A stretch of 64,000 nt of DNA. It comes from Oscillospiraceae bacterium (GTDB lineage Bacteria > Bacillota > Clostridia > Oscillospirales > Oscillospiraceae). The stretch lies in assembly GCA_017540645.1 (NCBI GenBank), contig JAFYAQ010000027.1, positions 112,852 to 176,851 on the forward strand, given 5' to 3'. The notes under the pieces are model-generated. The model searched no databases and had not been told where the DNA came from. It was given only the letters and a program-made list of their open reading frames with translations. Position numbers and translations under genes: made by a program. Below are positions 46,533 to 55,441 of the stretch, piece by piece (the first letter of the stretch is position 1; the number at the start of each line of letters is the position of its first letter).

Positions 46533-47931
46533 AAAACGTATGTCCGCTCTCCGCCGCTCCAAACGGCGCTGGCGCATTTTCCTTTGGATCTATTCCGTGC
46601 TCTTCCTCTTGCTGGGCGCGGCGGCCTGCTATACCCTGTACCGCTATGCGGAGGCCTATGAGAACTCTCTGCCCGAATATGTGATGGACGAGCTGATGGA
46701 ACAGCAGACCCCGGAGGACTGGCTGCGTCATGCCCGCAGCGGGGCCGCGGTGAGCGTCACCGAGTTTGAAGACGGGGCCGCCCTGCTGGACGAGTATATC
46801 AGCGCCTCCTTCCCGGGCAAGGACATCAGCTACCGGAAGGCCGCCGGCCTTTACAGCGCGGCGACCCCGGTCTATTCGGTGCGCTGCGCGGGCGTGGAGC
46901 TCTGCACCGTGTCCCTGAAGCCCGTGGGCGAAAAGGCCGCCGGCTTCGGCCGGGAGCTGTGGCAGCTGGGGGAGATCCGCTCTTCCCTGAGCCAGGAGCT
47001 CTGGGACTCCGTCACCGTGGAGATCGACGCCCCGGCGGGGAAGACACTGTACATCAACGGGGTATCCGTGTCCGACGCCTGGCTGACCGACGAAAAACCC
47101 ACGCCCCCCAGCCTGACCGAGCTGGAGAGCCGCTTCAGCGTCCAGCCGGACTTTGAGCGGCGGCGGGTGGGGCCCCTGTACGGCGAAGTCACCGTCACGG
47201 ACGAGAACGGCGTCACCCTGGCCCCGGAGGAGATCGAGGGCGGACTGGTGCGCTATACCGCCGACGCGGACAGCTTCTACTCCGTCACCATCAAGGCGCC
47301 GGAGAGCCTGCAGATCGAGATCGGCGGGGCGCTGCTGACCGGCGAGGATGCCCAGGGCGGGGACAACGGCGTCCTCTCCGGGCTGGAGAGCACCATCGGC
47401 GGCGGCGTGGAGCCCCGGCTGACCTATCACTTCGAAGGACTGTACACCCTGCCGCCGGTGACGGCCAAGACCCCGGACGGCCGGGAGCTGACGCCGCTGA
47501 TGAACGAGAAGGGCGAGCTGTGGTACTTCCCGGCGGAGGACGAGAGCGTGAAGGCCTGGGCCGAGCCCTATGCCAAGGACTTCTTTGACCACTACATCAA
47601 GTATTCCAGCCATGCTTACGACGAGGGCCGCTATAAGGCCCTGCTGGCGCTGATCCTGCCGGGTACGGAGCTGTACAAATATGTCCGCGACTCCGTGGAC
47701 GCCATGATCTGGGCCAGCGCCACCCAGGTGCACTATGACGAGCTGAGCTTCGCAAACTTCCACGCGGTGGGGGAGAACTGCTTCACCTGCACCATCCGCT
47801 ACAAAGCGGATTTCTCCGCCCAGGCCTGGTATGAGCGCTATACCTATGACCTGCAGAACGCCTATGAGCTGGCCTTTATCCGGCAGGGCGATTTCTGGTA
47901 CGCCGCGGCCATGTCCGCCGTGGCGGGCTGA
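46525..47931 (+). CDS. Membrane-anchored extracellular protein of unknown function
   Basis: A 468-aa protein starting at ATG 46525 behind GGAGGAGG, 8 nt before the upstream stop. A basic N-terminus and one membrane segment (about residues 17-38) put the rest outside. The middle (about 80-330) looks like beta-rich repeats (VTVEIDAPAGKTLYINGVSV). The last 120 residues (from AEPYAKDFFDHYIKYSS) resemble an NTF2-like domain, as in TcaA-type envelope proteins. I do not recognise a named family. Co-expression with the NAGPA enzyme and the esterase suggests work on surface polymers. Confidence 0.8.
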   Translation: MAEKRMSALRRSKRRWRIFLWIYSVLFLLLGAAACYTLYRYAEAYENSLPEYVMDELMEQQTPEDWLRHARSGAAVSVTEFEDGAALLDEYISASFPGKDISYRKAAGLYSAATPVYSVRCAGVELCTVSLKPVGEKAAGFGRELWQLGEIRSSLSQELWDSVTVEIDAPAGKTLYINGVSVSDAWLTDEKPTPPSLTELESRFSVQPDFERRRVGPLYGEVTVTDENGVTLAPEEIEGGLVRYTADADSFYSVTIKAPESLQIEIGGALLTGEDAQGGDNGVLSGLESTIGGGVEPRLTYHFEGLYTLPPVTAKTPDGRELTPLMNEKGELWYFPAEDESVKAWAEPYAKDFFDHYIKYSSHAYDEGRYKALLALILPGTELYKYVRDSVDAMIWASATQVHYDELSFANFHAVGENCFTCTIRYKADFSAQAWYERYTYDLQNAYELAFIRQGDFWYAAAMSAVAG

Positions 47932-47947
47932 GGGACAAAAGGACGAT

Positions 47948-49189
47948 ATGCGGATAAAGAGAGAAAAAAACCATAAGGACCAGCGCTGCTTTTCGGCAGC
48001 GCTGGCTCTTTTGCTCTTCGCTCTGCTGCTGGGCGGCTGCGGCCTGCGTCCGGTGACGGCGGAGGGCCCCGCCGCCGGGAACGGGACAACGGAAGTCTTT
48101 GCCCCGGCCGCGCCGGAGACAACGCCGGGGCCCACGGAGACCCCCGCCCCCACGGCGACTCCCGTCCCCACGCCGGAGCCCACCCCCTGCCCCCACGGCG
48201 CCCACGACGGGGAGAGCCGGCGCTGCACCCTCTGCGGGGAGCTCATCCCCCACAACTATGTGAAGGGCGTCTGCACTCTCTGCGGCGAGAGCCCTGTGTT
48301 TTATGACACGGTGCTGCCCCGGGAGCTGTTCGAGCCCTGCGAGCGGCAGGGCCGGGTGGAGACCCTCCAGTATACCACCACCGCCTACACCCCCAGCACC
48401 TCCAAGGAGCCGGTGGAAACCCAAAAGTCCGTCCAGGTCTATCTGCCCTATGACTACGATCCGGCGGAAAAGTACGATCTTCTGATCCTCCTGCACGGGC
48501 GCAACGGCAGCCAGAAGACCTGGCTGAGCAAGCAGGAGCAGTACGCCCCGGATAAGGAGGACGGCACGCCCAACACCGACGAGGTGAATACCCGGGACCT
48601 GCTGGACAATCTGATGGACCAGGCCCGCTGCCGAAAGCTGATCGTGGCCGCCCCCACCTATTACCGGGACAGCACCGATCCGGACAGCTACAAGCGCCAG
48701 CTGGACCAGCCCCGCTTTACCAGGGAGCTGCGGGAGGATATCCTGCCCCTGCTGATCGAGACCTACTCCACCTGGGCGGCAAGCGGCAATGAGGAGGACA
48801 TCATCGCCGCCCGGGAGCACTTCGGATTCGCGGGACTTTCCATGGGCAGCATCTACGCCTACACCAGCATCATCCCCGACTGCCTGGACTATTTCAGCTG
48901 GTTCGGCTGCTTCTCCGGCAGCGACGGCTATATGGACTATCTGGGAGGATTGCTGAACAGCTCCCGCTTCTCCATTTCCTATTTCTATAACAGCGTCGGG
49001 GAGAGGGACATGTATTACTACCTTCACACCGGCCAGTACAAGGAGCTGCTGGGCTGGAGCAAGACCCTGGTCCCCGGGGAGAACACGGATATCACGGTGA
49101 TCCGGGGGGTGGGCCATGAGTACGCCGCCTGGGCGGCGGGCCTGGCCAATTTCCTGAGCGTGGCTTTCGCAGAACCGGCGGAAGGATAA
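47948..49189 (+). CDS. Lipoprotein esterase with a zinc-ribbon-like N-terminal segment
   Basis: A 413-aa lipoprotein with signal peptide and lipobox LGGC (Cys31). A Pro/Thr tether (TPAPTATPVPTPEPTP) leads to a short segment with cysteine pairs (CPHGAHDGESRRCTLCG and VCTLCG), like the C-x2-C ribbons seen in many secreted Clostridial proteins. The C-terminal putative-esterase domain (about residues 160-400) has LLILLHGRNGSQKTW, nucleophile Ser in GLSMGS, and a histidine in VIRGVGHEYAAW. Feruloyl- or acetyl-esterases share this fold. Substrate unknown. Confidence 0.87.
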   Translation: MRIKREKNHKDQRCFSAALALLLFALLLGGCGLRPVTAEGPAAGNGTTEVFAPAAPETTPGPTETPAPTATPVPTPEPTPCPHGAHDGESRRCTLCGELIPHNYVKGVCTLCGESPVFYDTVLPRELFEPCERQGRVETLQYTTTAYTPSTSKEPVETQKSVQVYLPYDYDPAEKYDLLILLHGRNGSQKTWLSKQEQYAPDKEDGTPNTDEVNTRDLLDNLMDQARCRKLIVAAPTYYRDSTDPDSYKRQLDQPRFTRELREDILPLLIETYSTWAASGNEEDIIAAREHFGFAGLSMGSIYAYTSIIPDCLDYFSWFGCFSGSDGYMDYLGGLLNSSRFSISYFYNSVGERDMYYYLHTGQYKELLGWSKTLVPGENTDITVIRGVGHEYAAWAAGLANFLSVAFAEPAEG

Positions 49190-49269
49190 AATAACCCGTA
49201 CTCAGCCTGTGTCCTGTTCAAATCCGTCCTCCGGGCGCATACTGCAGGAGAAGAAAGGGGGGCGGCGGA

Positions 49270-50262
49270 ATGGATCAGGAGAAGATCGGCTCCTTCATCC
49301 GGGAGCTGCGCCGGGAAAAAGGCCTGACCCAGGAGAGCCTGGCGGAGGAACTGGGGGTCAGTCAGCGTTCCGTCTCCCGCTGGGAGACGGGGAAGACCAT
49401 GCCGGACTATGCCCTGCTTCCCGCGCTGTGCGAGATTTTGGAAGTGAACGCGGCGGAGCTGCTCAACGCCAGGCGCATCGAGGGCGAGAGCGTTGCCAAA
49501 AACGAAGTCACCGCCGCCACCCGGACGCTGATCGCCCTGGCCGGGGACAAAAAGGCCCTTCGGCGGCTGCTGGGAGCGGTCATCTCCGCCGTTCTCACCA
49601 TCGCCTGTGCCCTGGGACTCTACGCCGGGGAGTTTTCCGTATCGGTGGATTCCACCGATGAGCTGGAGCGGGCCATCAACGACTATCATTTCGTAGCTGA
49701 GGTCAACGCCGATGTCCTGGAGCGAAAGGCTCTGGGAAGCCGGCTGTTCGTCCTCTACGGTGACAGGGACAGGCCCGGGCTCTGCGGGCTGGCCTGCCTG
49801 GAAAAGGGCGCCCTGGGCGGATACCGCTTTCTGAGCTGCGACGATTCCGATGAGCGCTGGATCTGCGCCAGGGCCGTGACCGTGGGAAGAAGACAGTACT
49901 GCGTCAGCTACGGCGTCAACGATCTCCCGGGTATAGACGCCTACGGGATCTGCGGAATGCTCTATTGGGACGGGGAGAGCGCGGCAACCGACCCGCCGGG
50001 ACCGGCGGTGCTGGAGGAATACACGGACGCGCCGTTTCTGCACATTACGGAGATCAATAAAAATATGATGCTCTGGACCCAGAGGATCCGGTATTACGCC
50101 CAGGGAGAGGAAATTTCCGCCTCCGAGATGCGGGACCGGTACGGGGAACGGGGAGGCGAGACCTCCTCCGGCACCGGCTCGGCGGAGCTGTGGCTGTTTT
50201 ATGTGTACGAAGGTCTGGTTTTTCTGCTGGGGTTTGTATTTGTACGGTATTTCCTCCTCTGA
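49270..50262 (+). CDS. XRE family regulator with membrane segments
   Basis: A 330-aa protein with an N-terminal Xre/Cro HTH (residues about 1-65, TQESLAEELGVSQRSVSRWETGK). A linker is followed by one membrane segment (about 100-120), an extracytoplasmic domain of about 180 residues and a C-terminal membrane segment (VYEGLVFLLGFVFVRYFLL). The topology suggests a one-component sensor that reads an envelope signal and binds DNA from the membrane. The envelope module just upstream is the most likely target, by position only. Confidence 0.85.
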   Translation: MDQEKIGSFIRELRREKGLTQESLAEELGVSQRSVSRWETGKTMPDYALLPALCEILEVNAAELLNARRIEGESVAKNEVTAATRTLIALAGDKKALRRLLGAVISAVLTIACALGLYAGEFSVSVDSTDELERAINDYHFVAEVNADVLERKALGSRLFVLYGDRDRPGLCGLACLEKGALGGYRFLSCDDSDERWICARAVTVGRRQYCVSYGVNDLPGIDAYGICGMLYWDGESAATDPPGPAVLEEYTDAPFLHITEINKNMMLWTQRIRYYAQGEEISASEMRDRYGERGGETSSGTGSAELWLFYVYEGLVFLLGFVFVRYFLL

Positions 50263-50294
50263 TCGGGCGATGGCCCTTCAGAGCGGAACCGGCG

Positions 50295-50337
50295 AAACAG
50301 AGGGGATGATTCGTTTTATGAATCATCCCCTCTGTTT
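50295..50337. terminator. Bidirectional terminator between the XRE and nucleotidyltransferase genes
   Basis: A perfect 18-bp inverted repeat (50295-50312/50320-50337, AAACAGAGGGGATGATTC arm) with loop GTTTTAT lies between convergent genes. The 3' arms end in TTT. Confidence 0.8.
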
Positions 50338-50387
50338 GTCGTCTCTCCTCCGGGCGGACGGGAGAGGCCCCGACAGCGTGTTCCGGC

Positions 50388-51404
50388 TTATTTCATCCGC
50401 TCGGAGAGCTGGCGGGCCAGGGCCTGGAATTTCCGGGCGGTGTCCGGGCTGTCGGACTCGATGCACAAAGCTTCCCGGTCGGAGCAGGGGGCGATATGCA
50501 CCCCGCCGGGCACCCCGGGCAGGGTGATCCCGTCGCTCAGGTCGGCCCCCGCCTCCATCAGTCCGGCGCTCAGCTCCCGCATCAGCCGGGCCCGCCGGGG
50601 AGAGGAACAGTAGACCCGGCAGGCGTAGCGGGGCGCGGAGGTCTCCGCCGCACCGGCGTCCTCCGTCCCGGCCGGAGAGGAGGGCAGCCGGAGCCGGCCC
50701 TCCCAGGCATCCAGATTGGCCCGGTAGTAGGAGCCGGGCTCTCCGATATCCCGCCAGTAGCCCTCCAGCGTCACGCCCCGGACGGGGAAGCCCGCCTCCA
50801 GCACCCGGGGAAACAGATCCCGGGCAAAGTCAAAGGGCGTGGCCTCCGGCACAAAGCGCATCACCTGGGGGGAGAGGACGTAGATGCCGGTATTCACCAG
50901 GTCCGTCACCACCCGCTCCCAGACGGGCTTCTCGATGAAGCTCCGGACCAGACCGCTTTCGTCCGTGACCACCAGACCGTAGGGCAGGGGGGCCTCATGG
51001 GGGTGGAGGGCGATGGTCACGGCGTCGCGGTTCTGCCGATGGCTGTTCCACAGCCGGCGGAGGGGCAGATCGCAGGCGGCGTCGGCGCTGATGACCAGAA
51101 AAGGGGAATTCCCGGTGAAGTCGGCGCAGTTTTTCACCGCCCCCGCCGTGCCCAGGGCCCGCTCCTCCACCCGATACTCCATGCGCACGCCGAAGGCGCT
51201 CCCGTCGCCGAAATAGCGCTGGATGCTCTCCGGCATCCAGCCCAGAGCACAGCACTGCTCCGTAAAGCCGCAGGCGGCCAGGTGGCGCACGATGTGCTCC
51301 AGCACGGGCCGGCCCATCAGCTCGGCCATGGGCTTGGGGATCCTGCCGTGGGTCACGGAGGAGAGTCTCTTTCCCTGGCCGCCGGCCAGGATCACCGCTT
51401 TCAT
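50388..51404 (-). CDS. Sugar nucleotidyltransferase with a phosphohexomutase-like C-terminal tail
   Basis: A 338-aa protein. Residues 1-235 are an NTP_transferase domain: MKAVILAGGQGKRL, PKPMAEL, SADAACD and IEKPVWE, then a TGIYVLSPQVM block. These resemble mannose-1-phosphate guanylyl- or glucose-1-phosphate transferases. The last 75 residues (DLSDGITLPGVPGGVHIAPC through DTARKFQALARQL) look like only the C-terminal domain of phosphomannomutase, as found at the end of the long bifunctional enzymes. The three catalytic mutase domains are absent. It should make an NDP-sugar for envelope glycans. Confidence 0.85.
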   Translation of the reverse strand: MKAVILAGGQGKRLSSVTHGRIPKPMAELMGRPVLEHIVRHLAACGFTEQCCALGWMPESIQRYFGDGSAFGVRMEYRVEERALGTAGAVKNCADFTGNSPFLVISADAACDLPLRRLWNSHRQNRDAVTIALHPHEAPLPYGLVVTDESGLVRSFIEKPVWERVVTDLVNTGIYVLSPQVMRFVPEATPFDFARDLFPRVLEAGFPVRGVTLEGYWRDIGEPGSYYRANLDAWEGRLRLPSSPAGTEDAGAAETSAPRYACRVYCSSPRRARLMRELSAGLMEAGADLSDGITLPGVPGGVHIAPCSDREALCIESDSPDTARKFQALARQLSERMK

Positions 51405-51549
51405 TTCCTCGGATCGCTCCTTTTTGCGTTTCTTTTCTTTCGGGAAGAGTTTCTGCGCGCCGAGGGTAAAATATTCTGCTGGAAAAAACGTCCAGAGGCG
51501 GCGGCACTCCGATTTTCGGTCAAAAATAGGAAATAAGTTAAAAAACTAT

Positions 51550-51578
51550 TCGCAATCCGCAAAAAGCTGTGATAGAAT
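51550..51578 (+). promoter_or_regulatory. Promoter of the gdpP operon
   Basis: TCGCAA (51550-51555), a 17-nt spacer and TAGAAT (51573-51578) with a TGA extension (extended -10) lie 43 nt before the gdpP start. Confidence 0.55.
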
Positions 51579-51621
51579 AACTTTGTATTCTTTCCCGCGA
51601 AACGGAAGGAGCGGAGCCGCT

Positions 51622-53619
51622 TTGAATAACCGCAAAGGAAAAACATATTCCGAGCCGATCATCGTGATCTCTCTGGTGATCATGTGCCTGTTCGCCGCCG
51701 CCACATACTTCATCGAAAGGCGGCTTGCCGCCGTGGAGCTGGGCGTGACGCTGGCGCTGATGATCTATTCCCAGGTCCGGGTGCGGAAGAACCGGAAGGA
51801 AATGCAGGCCTTCGTGGAGTCCATTACCTATAACACCGAGTCTGCCACCAACAACACCCTGATCCATTTCCCTCTGCCCATGGCCGTGTTCCGCCTGAAC
51901 GACAGCGGCATCGTCTGGGCCAACCAGCCCTTCTGGACCATGTGCGGCCGGACCGGCCCGGCGTTTGACACCAAGCTGAGCAATCTGGTGCCGGAGTTCA
52001 GCGGCAAATGGCTGCTGGGCGGGAAGAACCGGGCGGCGGAGCTGCTGGAGGTCAACGGGAAAAAGTACCAGGTCAACGGGAACATGATCCGCGCCGGGGA
52101 CAGCGATGAGAGCTATGAGTTCATGGGAATCACCTACTGGGTGGACATGACGGACTACGACCACATCCACCGGGAGTATATGGACTCCCGGCCGGTGGTG
52201 ATGATGATCCTGGTGGACAACTACGAGGAAATGATGCGCCCCCTGAACGACCGGCAGCGCACGGTGCTGCGGGGCAGCCTGGATCTGGCCATCGAAAAAT
52301 GGTGCGACGGGCGCTACGGCATCATGCGCCGGATCGACCGGGACCGGTATATGTTCATCTTTGAAAAGCGCTACCTGGACAAGATCGTGGCCGGGCGCTT
52401 TGATCTGGTGGAGCAGATGCACGAGATCGTCAGTCCCACCGGCATCCACGCCACCGTCAGCCTGGGCGTGGGCGAGGACGGCAGCGGCTACGAGGAGAAC
52501 TACTCCTTCGCCTCTCTGGCGGCGGACATGGCCCTCAGCCGGGGCGGCGACCAGGCGGTGATCAAAAACAAGTACAACTTTGAATTCTTCGGCGGCCGGG
52601 GCGGCGAGGTGGAGACCCGTACCAAGGTGAAGTCCCGGGTCATGGCCAACTCCCTCTCCCAGCTCATTGTCAACGCGGAGAAGGTATTCATCATGGGCCA
52701 CCGCTTCGCGGATCTGGACGCGGTGGGCAGCGCCGCGGGAGTGGCCTGCATCGCCCGAAAGCTGGGGAAGCCCGCCCGGATCGTCATCGACCGGGAGCAC
52801 ACCGCCGCCCGGCCGCTCCTGGAGCTGCTGAGCAGCGACGAGGCCTATGAAAACGCCTTTCTCGCCCCCCGGGACGCCCTGCTCCAGGCCAACGAAAAGA
52901 CCCTGCTGGTGGTGGTGGACACCCATCGGCCCGAGCAGGTGGAGGATGAGGATATGCTCACCGCCTGCGCCGGGCGCCTGGCCCTGATCGACCACCACCG
53001 CCGGGCGGCCACCTATATCGAGAATGCGGCCCTCACCCTCTACGAGCCCAACGCCTCCTCCGCCAGCGAGCTGGTGACGGAGCTGCTGCAGGAGCTGGTG
53101 GAGCCCCGGGACATCCGGAACGTGGAGGCCAACGCCATGCTCTCCGGCATCGTGCTGGACACCAAGAACTTCACCATCCGCACCGGGGACCGGACCTTTG
53201 ACGCGGCGGCCTATCTCCGCCGGGCGGGGGCGGACCCGGTCCGGGTGAAGCAGCTGTTCCAGAACGACATGGAAGAGACCATGGAACGCTACGACATCCT
53301 CAAGGAGGCAAAGCTCTATAAGGGCGTGGCGGTGGCGGCCACCCAGGAGACCCACAACCGGATCATCGCGGCCCAGGCGGCGGACGAGCTGCTGAACATC
53401 TCCGGGGTCAGCGCCTCGGCGGTGGTCTGTGCCATGGAAGGCGGCGGCGTGGCCATCTCCGCCCGGAGCATCGGCCATCTGAACGCCCAGATGCTGATGG
53501 AGCAGCTGGGCGGCGGCGGCAACAAATCCGCGGCCGGGGTCCAGCTCAAGGACATGACGCTGCAGGAGGCGGTGGACAAGCTGTACGCCGCCATCGACGA
53601 ATATGAAGCAACGGAATAA
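51622..53619 (+). CDS. gdpP: Cyclic-di-AMP phosphodiesterase GdpP (DHH family)
   Basis: Membrane enzyme that degrades c-di-AMP and so affects potassium, turgor and cell-wall homeostasis; about 665 aa. TTG 51622 follows AAGGAG and gives the normal start; reading further upstream enters the divergent promoter region. Order of domains: two membrane segments (about 12-55), a PAS-like domain, a degenerate GGDEF domain (about 170-320), then DHH with MGHRFADLDAVGSA from residue 358 and IDHHRRA (D457-H458-H459), and DHHA1 with GGGGNKSAAG. It leads the gdpP-rplI-dnaB cluster typical of Firmicutes. Confidence 0.96.
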   Translation: MNNRKGKTYSEPIIVISLVIMCLFAAATYFIERRLAAVELGVTLALMIYSQVRVRKNRKEMQAFVESITYNTESATNNTLIHFPLPMAVFRLNDSGIVWANQPFWTMCGRTGPAFDTKLSNLVPEFSGKWLLGGKNRAAELLEVNGKKYQVNGNMIRAGDSDESYEFMGITYWVDMTDYDHIHREYMDSRPVVMMILVDNYEEMMRPLNDRQRTVLRGSLDLAIEKWCDGRYGIMRRIDRDRYMFIFEKRYLDKIVAGRFDLVEQMHEIVSPTGIHATVSLGVGEDGSGYEENYSFASLAADMALSRGGDQAVIKNKYNFEFFGGRGGEVETRTKVKSRVMANSLSQLIVNAEKVFIMGHRFADLDAVGSAAGVACIARKLGKPARIVIDREHTAARPLLELLSSDEAYENAFLAPRDALLQANEKTLLVVVDTHRPEQVEDEDMLTACAGRLALIDHHRRAATYIENAALTLYEPNASSASELVTELLQELVEPRDIRNVEANAMLSGIVLDTKNFTIRTGDRTFDAAAYLRRAGADPVRVKQLFQNDMEETMERYDILKEAKLYKGVAVAATQETHNRIIAAQAADELLNISGVSASAVVCAMEGGGVAISARSIGHLNAQMLMEQLGGGGNKSAAGVQLKDMTLQEAVDKLYAAIDEYEATE

Positions 53620-53646
53620 GAGTTTCACACAGACGGAGGAAATAAA

Positions 53647-54093
53647 ATGAAAGTGATTTTTCAGCAGGACGTCCGGGGCCAGGGCAAAAAGGGAGAGATG
53701 AAAGAGGTCTCCGAGGGCTATGCCCGCAATTACCTGATCCCCCGCAAGCTGGCGGTGGAGGCCAACAAGGACAATCTGAACGCCCTGGCGCTGAAGGAAA
53801 AGGCCAAAAAGGCCCAGGAGGCCCGGGATCGGGCGCTGGCGGAGGAAAATGCCGCCAGACTGAAGGATATCCTGGTCACCGTGCGCAGCAAGGCCGGTGC
53901 CAACGGCAAGCTCTTCGGCTCCGTCACCAGCCAGGAGATCGCCGACGCCCTGAAGGAGCAGCACGGCATCGAGATCGAGAAAAACCGCATCGTCCAGGGC
54001 GATCCCATCAAGGCCTTCGGCAACTACGAGGTGAAGGTGAAGTTCGGCTTCGGCATCGACGGGACCCTGCACCTGATGGTCATCGAGAAGTAA
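53647..54093 (+). CDS. rplI: 50S ribosomal protein L9
   Basis: A 148-aa ribosomal protein with N-terminal [36 protein letters not shown], a long connecting helix and a C-terminal RNA-binding domain ([16 protein letters not shown]). It sits 27 nt after gdpP and 1 nt before dnaB, the common Firmicutes order. Confidence 0.98.
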   Translation: MKVIFQQDVRGQGKKGEMKEVSEGYARNYLIPRKLAVEANKDNLNALALKEKAKKAQEARDRALAEENAARLKDILVTVRSKAGANGKLFGSVTSQEIADALKEQHGIEIEKNRIVQGDPIKAFGNYEVKVKFGFGIDGTLHLMVIEK

Positions 54094-54094
54094 G

Positions 54095-55441
54095 ATGGAC
54101 GAACTGCTTGGCCGCCGTGTACCCTGGTCCGCGGAAGCGGAGCAGGGGGTGCTCGGCTCTTGTCTGATCGACCCGGCCTGTCTGCCGGATGTGATGAACG
54201 CGGTGCGCGCCTCGGATTTCTACCTGGACCAGAACCGGGAGATTTTTGAGACCATTTTCGGCATGTTCACCTATGCCATGCCCGTGGACCCGATCACCGT
54301 GCTGGACCAGATGAAGATCCGGGGGGTCTTCCATGAGGACAGCTCCCAGCAGTATATCCGGGAGCTGATGCGCGTCACGCCCACCGCCGCCAATGTGCTG
54401 AAATACGCCGCCATCGTCCGGGATCAGGCCCTGCTGCGGAATGTGATCGCCGTCTGTGACGAGACGCGGGAGGTCGCCGCCTCCGGAATGGGGGAGGCGG
54501 GCGAAGTGCTGGACCTGTGCGAAAAGAAGATCTATGCCCTCCGGCAGGACCGGGTGGTGGGAGGTCTGGTGCCCGTGGGCCAGGTGGTCCAGTCGGTGTA
54601 CAACAATATCTCGGATCTGGCCGCCTCCGGCCTGCCCATCCCCGGCATCCCCACGGGCTTCCGGGACGTGGACCGGCGGATCATGGGTATGAACAAGGGC
54701 GATCTGATCCTGGTGGCGGCCCGGCCCGGCATGGGCAAGACCAGCATCGGACTGAACATCGCCCTGAACGCCGCCAAATCCACCGGCAAGACCGTGGCCA
54801 TCTTCTCTCTGGAGATGAGCCGGGAGCAGCTGGTGACCCGCTTCCTCTCCAGCGAGGGTATGATCCCCCTGGGAAACCTGCTGACGGGACAGCTCTCCGG
54901 TGAGGAGTGGCGCAGCGTGGGCCACGCCTGCAACGTGCTGGGCACCACCAAGATCTATCTCAACGACAACCCCACCCTCACCGTGGCGGAGATGAACGCA
55001 CAGTGCCGCCGGCTGAAGGACCTGGGCCTGGTGATGATCGACTATCTGCAGCTGATGCAGGCCTCCGGCAGCGAGCATAGCTGGTCCAACGAGAGCCGCA
55101 CCCAGGTGGTCAGCGACATCAGCCGCATGATGAAGATCATGGCCAAGGAACTGAACGTGCCGGTGCTGTGCCTCAGCCAGCTCAGCCGCGCCAACGAGCA
55201 GCGGCAGAACAAGCGCCCCATGCTCTCCGACCTGCGGGAGTCCGGCTCCATCGAGCAGGATGCGGATATCGTCATGGGCCTGTACCGGGAGGGATATTAC
55301 AGCGATGAGTGCGAAAATCCCAACCAGACCGAGATCATCGTGCTGAAAAACCGTCACGGCGAGACCGGCACGGACTTCCTGGCCTGGGTGGGGGAGTACA
55401 CCTCCTTCCGGGATCTGGACACCCGCCATGCAGAGGGCTGA
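54095..55441 (+). CDS. dnaB: Replicative DNA helicase DnaB
   Basis: Hexameric helicase of the replication fork (the B. subtilis DnaC equivalent); 448 aa. The N-terminal domain (about 1-150) begins VPWSAEAEQGVLGSCLIDP. The RecA-like motor has Walker A ARPGMGKT near residue 213, Walker B LVMIDYLQLM and an arginine-finger region near DLRESGSIEQDADIVM. It starts 1 nt after rplI and overlaps tilS by 14 nt. Confidence 0.98.
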   Translation: MDELLGRRVPWSAEAEQGVLGSCLIDPACLPDVMNAVRASDFYLDQNREIFETIFGMFTYAMPVDPITVLDQMKIRGVFHEDSSQQYIRELMRVTPTAANVLKYAAIVRDQALLRNVIAVCDETREVAASGMGEAGEVLDLCEKKIYALRQDRVVGGLVPVGQVVQSVYNNISDLAASGLPIPGIPTGFRDVDRRIMGMNKGDLILVAARPGMGKTSIGLNIALNAAKSTGKTVAIFSLEMSREQLVTRFLSSEGMIPLGNLLTGQLSGEEWRSVGHACNVLGTTKIYLNDNPTLTVAEMNAQCRRLKDLGLVMIDYLQLMQASGSEHSWSNESRTQVVSDISRMMKIMAKELNVPVLCLSQLSRANEQRQNKRPMLSDLRESGSIEQDADIVMGLYREGYYSDECENPNQTEIIVLKNRHGETGTDFLAWVGEYTSFRDLDTRHAEG

